Below are positions 22,481 through 33,525 of a DNA stretch of 64,000 bases, in pieces; positions within the stretch are counted from its first letter, which is position 1, and each line of letters opens with the position of its first letter. A program made the translations under genes and the position numbers. Source of the DNA: Zasmidium citrigriseum (lineage: Eukaryota > Ascomycota > Dothideomycetes > Mycosphaerellales > Mycosphaerellaceae). The notes beneath the pieces were generated by a model that made no database searches, was not told where the DNA came from, and saw only the letters and a list, made by a program, of their open reading frames with translations. The stretch covers positions 496,001 to 560,000 of the forward strand of contig NHNW01000001.1 of the NCBI GenBank assembly GCA_002786025.1, written 5' to 3'.

Positions 22481-24120
22481 GGTGGGCGGTATCGATGCTC
22501 GAATTGCCCTCGAGGGGCTCGCGTGTGGTGGGAAACAGTCGACGGTCTCGCAAGGCCCGGACAGGTGCAGATGTGGAGATGGCTATGGGCGTGAGGGAGG
22601 CACTCCTGAGGCTGCGATGGCGCCTTCCAGAGCGAGCGTGCGGTCAAGCGAATGTGTGTCGTGCGGTGCGACAAGCGAAAGTGTGATGCTGGTATGAGAT
22701 AGTAGCAGAGAAGAGGAGACGGTGATGCTGAAACGTTCGAAAACGCCTTGTCGGACACAGCAGCACGCCTCTGCAGCACTGAGCAGCGTGTCTGGATGCT
22801 GCTAGGCCAAGGAACGTTCCCCTGTGCGAGGCGGCGGCGGAAGTCCCGAATCAACAACGGCCCAACGGGCGATCAAAAAGTCTATCCCAGCCTACAAACA
22901 CTTCCCGCTACTCGCCAAATTGGATATATCCGTCATCAATATCGTCAAAGACTCGACCTATTCCTTCGCCAATTCCATTCTATTCGCCTCCAACACATCA
23001 GCGAGCATTCTATTCCAGCAGACTCGCCACCGCCGGCGCAGGCGGGAGCAAAGAATTGTTTGCTGAGAACACGAGCTGGGTCACGCTTGGCTATTTTAAG
23101 ATCTCTTTCAAAGCACGACCCGCCCAATATGGCAAATAGCTGCTGAGCTCTCACCTACTTGCCCAGGCCCTGCTGCGAGCCCTCGGAGAATATTACGCGT
23201 CCGGCGAGGCTCGAAGATAGTGTCTCATTGTCTCTATTCCCATCGACGGCAGCGTCGCGTTGTGATGATGGCATCAGAAGGGAGGCTTGGAGAAAAGGCG
23301 TTCGGACAGGATTGTTCTCGAAACCCGCCGGCGCTCGCGTTGCAGGGGCGGCCTGGTTGGCTGCCAGGCGATCGTTGTCTTCTCCCCGCGAATCTCTACG
23401 CCAGACAAGGTTCGTTGGCGCAGAGACCACCTGCAGGACGGTAAGCGCCTTTGCGCCTCACATCACGGGCACGCGTCCGCGCTGGGACGAGCTGCTGCGG
23501 TGCGAGGGAGCGGATGCTCGTGGTGAGATGCCACAGCAGGCGTCCTGCGGGCTCACAGCATCCGTATTGACAGGGTGTGACGTCCAGCGAAGCAACGCAG
23601 GCCGGATGGGCGGGTTGCATGTGGCTAAAAGCGCAACGGCCATCGAGAGGCGATTCCAATTCGCGTATGGTTTAACTCAGGAGTGAGAGCAGGGATGCGT
23701 GCACGCTATCGTCGTTTTGGGTGAGGCTTGGGTGTGTGCCGTGCCTGTTCTCCAGCAGCTGGCCCGGCTGCCACTCGCCTCCTCAACACCACCACCACAC
23801 AACACCCTATCTGCACCTTCGTTTTACCCGTTTTGCTGGCATTCGTGCTGTATACTCTGCCATCTCCAGTCCTCAGTCGGTCGCTATCCAACGTCACTCG
23901 CTACAACCGGGAAGCATCGACTCCGCACTGCTTTGTCGTTCCAAAGGGAGAGCACGACCGCCCAACGTTCCAAATTTAGGGCTGTCCTCGATTTCCTGCA
24001 TCTGGCCCACTCCTGCCTTACCATCACACTCTCGCTATCCATCAGTGCTTGCCTCTCGAGGCCACCGAGTACTGCTGACCTCGCTCTCCATCGAACGGCC
24101 GCAAGGCCAACGCTACAACC
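22481..24120. promoter_or_regulatory. Shared divergent promoter of csmB and csmA
   Basis: This 1640-bp stretch separates the two ATGs of the divergent chitin synthases, an arrangement known for class V and class VI/VII genes in filamentous fungi. A C-rich tract with CCACCACCACAC lies near 23790. Frames within it, such as 23159-23686, have no protein-like composition, so I treat them as leader or promoter sequence. I could not identify factor sites with confidence. Confidence 0.75.
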
Positions 24121-27100
24121 ATGGCCTCCGCTCCCACGACGCAGCCAAACTTGGCTGGGCTGCCCGCCCAGTCCATGAGCGACACGAACATCACCAGTCA
24201 CATCGCATCGCGCTATCACAGCCATCTACCCATCACGAATCTCTCATCCCAAGGATACATCTCCGTTAATACATACACTTCTTCATCCAAAGGCCCCAAT
24301 GGCGGAAAGGAGGGAAGCGCCATGGGCGCCGCTGAAGAGCTCGCGAGCCGGATGTGGACGCGCCTGGGAAGCCGACAGGAGAACCAGGCCACTGTCTTCC
24401 TGTGAGTCGTGATGTCGGCAATGAAACGACCATCAAAATTGAGCCGTCAAGTGTGATCGCAACCAAAGCTAACATGATTACAGCGGAGAATCTGGGACCG
24501 GAAAGACTACCATAAGATCGCATCTCCTTTCGTCCCTCCTGTCGTATTCCTCGACGCCGCTCTCCAAGAAGCTGTCCTTCGCAGCTTTCGTCTTCGACAC
24601 GCTTACCACCACCAAGTCCGTCACCACACCCACCGCTTCCAAGTCAGGATTGTTCTTCGAGCTGCAATATGACACCTCATCTACATTGCATCCCACACTC
24701 ATCGGTGGCAAGGTCCTCGATCACAGACTCGAGCGCAGCCGCATTTCGACAGTGCCACCTGGAGAGCGCAATTATCACATCCTGTACTACCTCCTTGCGG
24801 GTACCTCACCTGCCGAGAAAGAGCATCTGGGTCTTGAATCGGGCAGCAGCCTACCAGTCGGTCCCGGCAACCGAGCATCTCTGGGAAGTGGCTCGAAGAG
24901 ATGGAGGTATCTTGGCCACCCATCTCAGATGAAGGTTGGCATTAACGATGCTGAGGGATTTCAACACTTCAAGACGGCACTGCGAAAGCTGGAATTCCCA
25001 CGCGAGGAGATAGCACACATGTGTGAGGTTCTGGCCGCAATCTTGCACATCGGACAGCTGGAGTTCATAACTTCTCAATCTACAACCCCTGCTCCCGATG
25101 AGAGCGGAGGTTATGGCCACGAAGGTGGTGAGGAAGTCACAGTGGTCAAGAACAAGGATACTCTTGCCGCAATCGCTGCTTTCCTAGGTGTCGCTGCAAA
25201 CACTCTCGAGCAATCTCTCGGCTACAGGACGAAGATTCTGCATCGCGAGCGTGTGACGATCATGCTGGATCCAAAGGGCGCCAGGGAAAATGCGGACGAA
25301 CTTGCACGAACCTTGTACAGCCTGTTGGTGGCTCTGATCATGGAGAAGATCAACCAGCGAACTTGTGCAATTGAAGAATCTGTGGCAAACACCATCTCGG
25401 TCGTGGATTTCCCTGGCTTTGCCCAGACTTCTTCAACTGGCAGCGTTCTTGACCAGCTCTTGAACAACGCGGCTACCGAGTCACTCTACAACTTCTGTCT
25501 CCAGAGCTTCTTTGAGAGGAAGGCTGATCTTTTGGAGACCGAGGAAGTCCAAGTTCCAGCTACCAGCTACTTCGACAACAGCGATGCCGTGAAAGGCCTC
25601 CTCAAGTCAGGCAACGGCCTCTTGAGCATTCTTGATGATCAGATGAAGCGTGGAAGAACCGATATGCAGTTCTTGGAGTCTTTGCGCAAGCGATTTGACG
25701 GCAAGAACCCAGCCATTGAAGTTGGTAGCGCTACTGTCACTCTCCCGGGCAACAACTTCGCTACCCACAACGCTTCGGCCAGCTTTACAGTCAAGCACTT
25801 CGCAGGTGAAGTCGACTACCCGGTTGAAGGTCTGCTCGAGGAGAACGGTGAGGTCATCTCAGGTGATTTGATGAACCTGGTCAACACATCCAGCAGCGAC
25901 TTCGTCTCCGAGCTGTTCGGCCAGGAAGCTCTCAACAAAGTCGTCCATCCAAAGGACCGCAATGCTGTCACTCAGGCTTCAGTTGCTTCAAAACCATCCC
26001 GTATGCCCAGCATGGCAAGACGCAAAGGAAGCCGGCCCAAGCTCGGAAGACGCAACGACTTTGACGACGACAAGAGCAGCGACGAAGGCACCAGGAGCTT
26101 CTCGCGCTTCAATAAGCCTAACGATCCGCAGGCAGGAGCTGCTGCACAGTTCCTGTCATCCCTCGACAACATCACCAAGTCGCTCACCGCGCCAAATACC
26201 AACTCTTACTTTTTCTTCTGCTTGAAGCCCAACGACAGACGGATAGCGAACCAGTTCGACAGCAAGTGCGTCCGCACTCAGATTCAGACCCTTGGCATTG
26301 CCGAGATTGCCCAGCGGTTGAAGAACGCTGACTACAGCATCTTCATGCCGTTTGGCGAGTTCCTGGGCACTGCAGAGGGAGAAGTGTCTGTGGTTGGCAC
26401 CGAGCGTGAGAAGGCTGAGATGATCCTAGACGAAAAGAGCTGGCCAAGCAACGAGGCCAGAGTTGGCACAACGGGAGTCTTCCTCAGCGAGCGATGTTGG
26501 CGACAAATAGCACATGTCGGCGACCTTGGCGAGCCCCCTATGCCATATTCCGATGAGTCGTACGGCAACTCAGGAATGCTTACCCCAATTGACGCAAAGA
26601 AGGGCTTTGCCGAATCGAAAGTCCAGCTCCTCCAGACGCCCGGCTCTGGCTATTACGATGACAAGGCTGCCGGATACTTTGGCAGCAGAGATCTGGATGC
26701 AAAGAGTGAAGCCGGCGCCTCCGCGTTCAGAGAGGGCGACATGTTCCGCAATCTCGAGACCCGCTCCCAGATGGCCGAGAAGGGCAACGAAGTCAAGGCC
26801 ACTGAGATCGAAGAACGACCCACTTCCGGCAGCCGCATGAGGTGGCTTTTCATCGTCTACTTCTTCACTTGGTGGATTCCAGACCTCGTCGTTAAGCACG
26901 TCGGCCGCATGCCTCGCAAGGACATAAGAATGGCTTGGAGAGAAAAGCTGGCCATCAACATGATCATCTGGTTGTCCTGCGCTTTCGTCGTCTTCTTCAT
27001 GGTTGGCTTCCCAAGAATCATCTGCCCGACTCAACACGTCTACAGCTTGGAAGAGTTGACGTCGTACAATGGCAAGGATGGCGCCAAGTCATATGTCGCC

Positions 27101-29801
27101 ATCCGCGGTGTTGTCTTCAATCTCGACGCATTCATGCCGGTCCACTACCCGAACATCGTCCCGGAGTCTGCGCTCAAGAAGTACGCTGGGACTGATGCCA
27201 CCAACCTGTTCCCGATTCAAGTCTCCGCCATGTGTCAGGGTCGCAACGAATCTGGAATCGATCCCGCTGTGCAGCTCAGCTACAATAATCATAACTACAC
27301 CGGCCAGTCGGACGTTGTCAGTACCACTGACACTAACGCTCAGTATCACGACTTCCGATGGGCTACCAACGACTCGCGTCCCGCTTGGTTCATCGAGCAG
27401 ATGATCTACCTGCAAGGCAATTACTGGAAAGGCAACGTCGGCTACTCGCCACAGTATCTGAAAACGCTTGCAGACAAGCAGAACTACATCGCCTATATCA
27501 ACAACCGCGTCTACGATTTGACGGAGTACGTTGCTGGTGGCAGATCGCCGCAGTATCCTCCCGGCACGGAAAGACCAGACACTGTACCAAACTCCAACTT
27601 CATGGATGATACCGTGGTCGATCTCTTCCAGCAACGATCTGGTCAAGACGTCACCAAGTATTGGGAAGCGCTCCAGATCGATCCTGCCCTCCGATCACGC
27701 ATGCAAGTCTGTCTTGACAATCTCTTCTACGTCGGTAACGTCGATACACGAAGCAGCCCTCAGTGTCAGTTTGCCAAGTATATCCTACTTGCCATCTCGC
27801 TGATGCTGGTGTCGGTCATCTGCTTCAAGTTTTTGGCTGCTCTGCAATTCGGCAAGAAAAACGTGCCCGAGAACCTGGACAAGTTCGTTATCTGTACCGT
27901 CCCAGCCTACACCGAAGACGAGGAATCCCTTCGCCGTGCCATCGACTCTGCTGCCCGTATGCGATATGATGACAAGCGCAAACTTCTGTTCATCATTTGC
28001 GACGGCATGATTATTGGACAGGGCAACGACCGACCAACTCCGCGTATAGTACTGGACATCTTGGGCGTACCAGACGCTGTCGACCCAGAGCCACTTAGCT
28101 TTGAGTCGCTGGGTGAAGGTCAGAAGCAGCACAACATGGGCAAGGTCTATTCCGGACTTTACGAAGTGCAGGGTCACATTGTCCCATTCATCGTCGTCGT
28201 CAAGGTTGGAAAGCCTTCTGAGGTTTCTCGGTGAGTCGAACTCCACTCTTTGACACATCATTCTCTTGCTAACACATTGCAGTCCCGGCAACCGTGGCAA
28301 GCGTGACTCTCAAATGATCCTCATGCGCTTCCTCAACCGTGTGCACTACAACCAGCCAATGACGCCGCTCGAACTCGAACTGCATCATCAAATCAGGAAT
28401 GTGATAGGAGTAAATCCGACCTTCTACGAGTTCCTACTACAGATCGATGCCGATACGGTCGTTGCTCCGGATTCTGCCACACGATTCGTGTCCGCCTTCG
28501 TCAATGATACCAAGCTGATTGCGGTTTGCGGTGAAACGGCCCTCACCAACGCCAAAGCATCGTTCATCACGATGATGCAGGTGTACGAATACTACATCTC
28601 GCACAACCTCACCAAGGCCTTCGAATCGCTCTTCGGTTCCGTCACTTGTTTACCAGGTTGTTTCACCATGTACCGCATTCGCGCGGCCGACTCTGGAAAG
28701 CCGCTCTTCGTGTCGCGCGAGATCGTTACGGACTACTCGGAAGTGCGCGTCGACACCCTGCACATGAAGAACCTGCTGCATCTCGGAGAAGACAGATACC
28801 TCACCACCTTGCTTATGAAGTACCACTCGAAGTACAAGACGAAGTACATCATGCGAGCTCATGCCTGGACCATTGCACCGGATAGCTGGGCCGTCTTCAT
28901 GTCGCAACGTCGCCGATGGATCAACAGTACAGTGCACAACCTGATCGAAGTCATCCCTCTCCAACAACTCTGCGGTTTCTGCTGTTTCAGTATGAGATTC
29001 GTGGTGTTCCTGGACTTGCTCTCGACGATTGTGCAGCCCGTCATTGTCGGATACATCATCTACCTGATCGTGGAAGTGGCTAGGAACCCTAGTACCGTAC
29101 CAATCACGGCCTTCATCCTCCTCGGTGCCATCTACGGTCTGCAAGCTATCATCTTCATTCTGCGCCGCAAGTGGGAAATGGTGGGCTGGATGTTGATCTA
29201 CGTCGTCGCGACGCCGATCTTCTCCTTCTGTCTGCCCTTGATCGCTTTCTGGCACATGGACGACTTCTCATGGGGTAACACGCGTATGGTCACGGGTGAG
29301 AAGGGCAAGCAGATCCTTGTCTCTGACGAGGGCAAGTTCGACCCCGACAGCATCCCCAAGAAGAAGTGGGAGGAGTACCAGGCCGAGCTTTGGGATGCTC
29401 AGACTCAACGCGATGATACCCGTTCTGAGGTCTCTGGCATCAGCTACGCGACCAAGAGCTGGCATCCCGCTGCGTCTGAATTTGGCTACCAGCAGAGCCA
29501 CCACCACATGAGCCAGCTCACGATCCCGCAGATGCAGTACAGCGGCTCTCACATGTCGCTCGCGGCTTCTGACAATGGCATGCCACGGAACTACTCGGGC
29601 TCCGACCTAGGTATGTCGGACATGCCTAGCGACGACGCCATTCTCGCCGAGATCAGGGAGATTCTGCGCACGGCCGATCTGATGACCGTCACCAAGAAGA
29701 GCATCAAGGCGGAGCTGGAACGACGCTTCGGTGTGCCGATGGACTCGCGGAGACAGTACATTGGCAGTGCCACTGAGGCGATTCTCAGCGGACAGCTTTG
29801 A
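24121..29801 (+). CDS. csmA: Class V chitin synthase with myosin motor-like domain (CsmA type)
   Basis: Three exons (24121-24401, 24484-28230, 28283-29801) give 1848 residues. Intron 1 ends inside the codon just before the P-loop GESGTGKT (residues 95-102), so the ATP-binding loop is intact only after splicing. A myosin-head-like domain runs to about residue 780. Membrane helices follow ([17 protein letters not shown], near 880), then a cytochrome b5-like segment ([14 protein letters not shown], near 963). The chitin synthase domain carries [11 protein letters not shown] (near 1226), QIDADTVV (near 1397), GEDRYLTT (near 1512) and QRRRW (near 1550). The end is a DEK-C domain ([20 protein letters not shown]). 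In class V enzymes the motor part binds actin and helps localise the enzyme at tips. Confidence 0.96.
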
Positions 29802-30609
29802 ACGACCTGAGAAGGATATTATTTGATGACGATGTGTGTATTTATCCAACGTTTTTGCATTGGGATGGAGTGTCTTGTGGCATTGGATACTACCCTGGCG
29901 TCTTTGGAAAGGAAAGGGAAGCAGCTGGATGGTATGGGTAATGGCATGAAACCACGGTCATTCTGGGAAGCGACAAAATGGATGCGTGTATAGTGTCAGT
30001 GTCAGTTGAGAGTACAAGTAATATGTTCTTGATGACTTTTGGGTCCCTTCTTGGGTACTGTGTCGTTTCGTCTTCTGAACCTGCATGCGTGCATAGTAGC
30101 CTTGGCTACATCATACATGTCGTTGCAACTGCCGTTCCTGGACAGGCGGAGTGAATGACCTCAGGTCGTGGCTGCGGAGAGCTTCCTCCTGCTGTACGAC
30201 CCCACTTCACCTCCATCCTCTCTTGCTCCTTCTATCTCTTTCGTGCGGCATTGCGAGCTCGCGCTGAAGCCCTTGCTATACGAATTCGACCTATCCCGAT
30301 TTTGAGCATTGGACGAGTCTGCTTGGCAGAGTCGTGCATGGACGAGTACCGCGTATACCGTGTCTACCGCCCAGGCGAGCTTCTGTGGAGTATTGCTCTG
30401 CAAGCCCGAGGTCTTATAAAGAAAGAACGGTGAAGCTAGGTAACGAGTTCCGAAGCTTTTCTTTCCTTTGATTTTCTTCGAGTTGGGGCCTTTAAAAAAC
30501 GACAGCTTTCCTTGACTCCGTGGGAGAAGAAGACATATCACATACTACGGTCTCTTCCTCTTCGTCCCACCCAACCACCCATTCCCTCTTCCCTTTTCCC
30601 AAAAAGACA
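29802..30609. other. Intergenic region
   Basis: It holds the csmA 3' end and the promoter of the SDR gene. A TATA-like stretch (cttataaagaaag) lies at about 30412-30425, roughly 190 bp before the SDR start. A CT-rich tract precedes that start. I see no other gene. Confidence 0.4.
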
Positions 30610-31538
30610 ATGCCAGGCCGTCTCCAAAACCGCATTGCCCTCATCACCGGCGCCTCCTCCGGGATAGGCCGCGCCACCGCCCTCGCCTTCTCCGCCGAAG
30701 GCGCCAAAGTCGCCTGCTCCGACCTCCAACCCGGCACCTGGCGAGAGCAAGCCTCCGACGAGACGAACGGCCCCACACACGAGAAGATCAAAGAACTCGG
30801 GGGCGAGGCCATCTTTGTGAAATGTGATGTTACGAAGGCGGAGGAGGTTGAGGCTGCTGTGAAGAGGGTTGTGGAGGAGTGGGGACGGTTGGATGTTATG
30901 GTGTAAGTTCTCCCTTCCATTTCTTGGGCTATAGGAGAGGTGGTGTTGACGGTGGGTAGGAACAACGCCGGCTTCGCCCTCGAAAGCAGGAATCCAGCGC
31001 CGATATGGGATATCCCTCTCGACTTGTACCATCGAACGATCGAAGCGAATGTCAATGGAGTGTACTATGGAGTCAAGTATGCGAGTAAACAGATGATCAC
31101 ACAAGATCCTCTACCGAGTGGCGATCGAGGCTGGATTTTGAATGCTGCGAGTGTGTTTGGATTGGTGGGGAGTTCGCATGTGAGTGCTTATTGTAAGACC
31201 CCTACCCTCAAATCCACCCACTACACCCTCCCATTAACTTGTTATATTCAGGCACATCCAAAGGCGCCGTCGCAAACCTCACCCGCGCCGCAGCCCTCGA
31301 CTGCGCGCCCTACCGGATCCACGTCAACGCCGTAAATCCCGGCTACACAGCGACACATATGACAGACGTGGCTTTCGGGGACGCGACAACGAGGAAGATG
31401 GCGGAGGAGTTGCATCCTTTTCGGGGACTTGGACGGCCGGAGGATTTGGCTAAGGCGTATGTGTTTTTGGCGAGTGATGATGCTGGGTGGATTAGTGGGG
31501 TTAATTTGCCGGTTGATGGGGGGTATACGGCGAGGTGA
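30610..31538 (+). CDS. Classical short-chain dehydrogenase/reductase
   Basis: Three exons (30610-30902, 30960-31192, 31252-31538) encode 270 residues, typical for a classical SDR. The NAD(P)-binding motif TGASSGIG is at residues 13-20. NNAG follows the first intron, NAAS supplies the catalytic Ser, and Y175-C-T-S-K179 is the catalytic YxxxK pair, created only after intron 2 is removed. NPGYTATHM and the C-terminal VNLPVDGGYTA are also family hallmarks. It is a soluble oxidoreductase; the substrate is not predictable. Its stop is 47 bp from the stop of the converging gene at 31586. Codon choice alternates sharply between C-ending and G/T-ending blocks. Confidence 0.92.
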
Positions 31539-31585
31539 TGAAGAGAGGAGAGGGGTTTGATGTTTAGTAGATTAAAGGGATATGC

Positions 31586-32758
31586 TCAGATTTCATCCAT
31601 CAGGGCGTCCTCCAAGCGAAGCCTCCGATTGTCGAGACCCAGCGGCGAGGCTGCCCCTAGCCCTCGCAGACCACCAAGTCCATCGAGTCCGCCGAGACCA
31701 CCTCCCAATCCTCGCAGACCACCCACCCCACCAATCCCTCCCAACGCAAGAGCATCTCCCCTCCCAAGCAAATCCCCATACCTCCTCCCCAAACTCAACT
31801 GCACCATCCTCCGACTCTCATGTGCAGCCTCCTCCTGCGCCAACATCAACCTCTCCGCCTGCCTCGCAAGCTCATTCCCCTCATCCCTCAATCCAAAATC
31901 ATGAACCCCAAAAACATCCCTCCTCCCCCTCGAAAGACTCCTCGCCCTCGCCCCAACGCCAATCCCCAAGAAAGGATTATCCAGCGCCATTCCCTCCCTA
32001 ACATGCACCTCTCTCCGTCCCAACTGCATCCCCCCTCCTCCAATGATCTCCAGATTCTCCGCCACCTCCGCCGCCTTCCTTCCCCGTCCGATCAACTTCG
32101 CCGGCAAATCCGGTCTCTGAGCCAAAACCCTCCTGAGACATTCGACCCGATCACTCTGCCTCATGGTAACCCTCAGCACGGCATAACACCACTGCCCAAG
32201 CGCCATCGAATGCTCCACACTCGCAATCCCCCTCGCATGCGCGACAAAGAACTGCGCCAGCACATTCCCCAACTTCAAAGACTTCGCGGCGCGGGAAACC
32301 TCCGCCATACACCGAAATAAATGCTGCGTGCGCTGATGGAAAAAGGGCTGATCCATCATCCTCGCCGCGGAACTGTCTTCGCTTAGTCGAGACTCGAGAG
32401 CTTCCATCAGGCCGTCGATAACGGCGATTTCGACTTCGGAGTGGGAGGCCCGGGATATGGCTTCGATGACCCAGATGTAGGCGCGGCGGAGCTCGTGTTC
32501 GTCGAGGGGGTTCCATTGCGTTGTTGGGGGGAGTTCCGGGGAGGAGAGGATTAGCGTGTCGATTAGGCTGCCGGCGTCGTGGGAGTTGTGGAGGAGGGGG
32601 TGCGCGAGGTCTGGGAGGAGGATGTGGAGGGCGCGTTCTTGGACGGAGACGATTGAGGGGCCGGGGGAGAGGGGATGGTGTGGCCAGGGATGGTGGGCGT
32701 GGCGGGGGATGAGGGCGCCGCCGGGGAATGGGGAGAGGGAGCGGTCGAGGGGGAACAT
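31586..32758 (-). CDS. Unknown protein with Gly/Leu repeat tail
   Basis: This intronless gene encodes 390 residues starting at the ATG at 32758. Residues about 45-220 look like an alpha-helical fold (for example ELRRAYIWVIEAISRASHSE and HLFRCMAEVSRAAKSLKLG). From about residue 330 there is a low-complexity tail built from GG-I/V/L and GLGGL/RGLG units. There is no signal peptide or membrane span. I recognise no family. The length, codon structure and lack of stops on this strand make it a credible gene. Confidence 0.7.
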   Translation of the reverse strand: MFPLDRSLSPFPGGALIPRHAHHPWPHHPLSPGPSIVSVQERALHILLPDLAHPLLHNSHDAGSLIDTLILSSPELPPTTQWNPLDEHELRRAYIWVIEAISRASHSEVEIAVIDGLMEALESRLSEDSSAARMMDQPFFHQRTQHLFRCMAEVSRAAKSLKLGNVLAQFFVAHARGIASVEHSMALGQWCYAVLRVTMRQSDRVECLRRVLAQRPDLPAKLIGRGRKAAEVAENLEIIGGGGMQLGRREVHVREGMALDNPFLGIGVGARARSLSRGRRDVFGVHDFGLRDEGNELARQAERLMLAQEEAAHESRRMVQLSLGRRYGDLLGRGDALALGGIGGVGGLRGLGGGLGGLDGLGGLRGLGAASPLGLDNRRLRLEDALMDEI

Positions 32759-33525
32759 TATTCTTCTTTTCCAGAGGAGTTGAGAAAGGGGTGAGTTCTT
32801 AATGAGGTGTTGGCTAGCTTAGTTGAAGAGATGTAGAGATGCTTTTGAATTGCAGAAAAGGACCGCCCCTTTCAGTGAGAGAGGAAATAGTAAATGAAAG
32901 ATAGACCATGAGCAGGTCAGTCGGTGTACTTAGCTGTACTCTCCCAAAGACCGGTCTGCGAGTGGTGACAAGGCCACGAGAATGCAGACGGATAGCTGCA
33001 GTGGGAGCAGCATCCGGGACGAATGACCAGCAGACGTCGTCTAATTGTGTGACCCGGCATCGTCAGCCGCTGTGCTCATTGAGTCGTACAGCCGTAGCAA
33101 ACATTTGGCTGATGTTGATGTCGACCAGATAGGGGCAGCGAAGGCGAAGGTGGAAGTGAGGTCATTCCATTTCCGCCCCCACCCAACGTCCCGCCCTCGA
33201 AACTTTCACTCACCAACACCACCTCCATATCATCACCGCATTCCAAAATGCACCGTGGTATCTTTCTTAGCCTGCGCCTTGGCGAGTTGCAATTGCGCGG
33301 GGGGATTCAGGGTTCTTGCCACTGCCGCGCGACCAACTTTCTGATGCTCGGCATGCAAAAGCCAATCCTCTATATCAACCAAGAATCCCTTCATACGCAC
33401 GACCTGCAGCAATGGATAGCAGAACTCTTGACCACTGTCTTGCCTATTGCCTGACGCAGATCTGACCTTTGTTCTTGGACTACAGACTCCACCGCGGCCG
33501 ATTGAAGCAAGGACTTTGCATCAAT
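32759..33525. promoter_or_regulatory. Divergent intergenic region with copy 1 of a 42-bp element
   Basis: This lies between the starts of the Gly-tailed gene and the F-box gene. It contains the first copy of a 42-bp repeat (33146-33187) and, 60 bp after it, an ATG at 33248 that opens 68 codons without a recognisable product. It may be a degenerate gene start or a 5' leader of the F-box transcript. Confidence 0.5.
33146..33187 (+). repeat. 42-bp promoter-like repeat, copy 1
   Basis: It begins GAAGGTGGAAGTGAGGTC and ends CCGCCCCCACCCAAC. It matches copy 2 at 35553-35594 in 41 of 42 positions by eye. Each copy is followed by exactly 60 bp and then an ATG. Confidence 0.85.

Noticed and set aside
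23159..23686. 175-codon frame between the chitin synthases
   Set aside because: No family, Arg-rich low-complexity translation, and it lies in the shared promoter.
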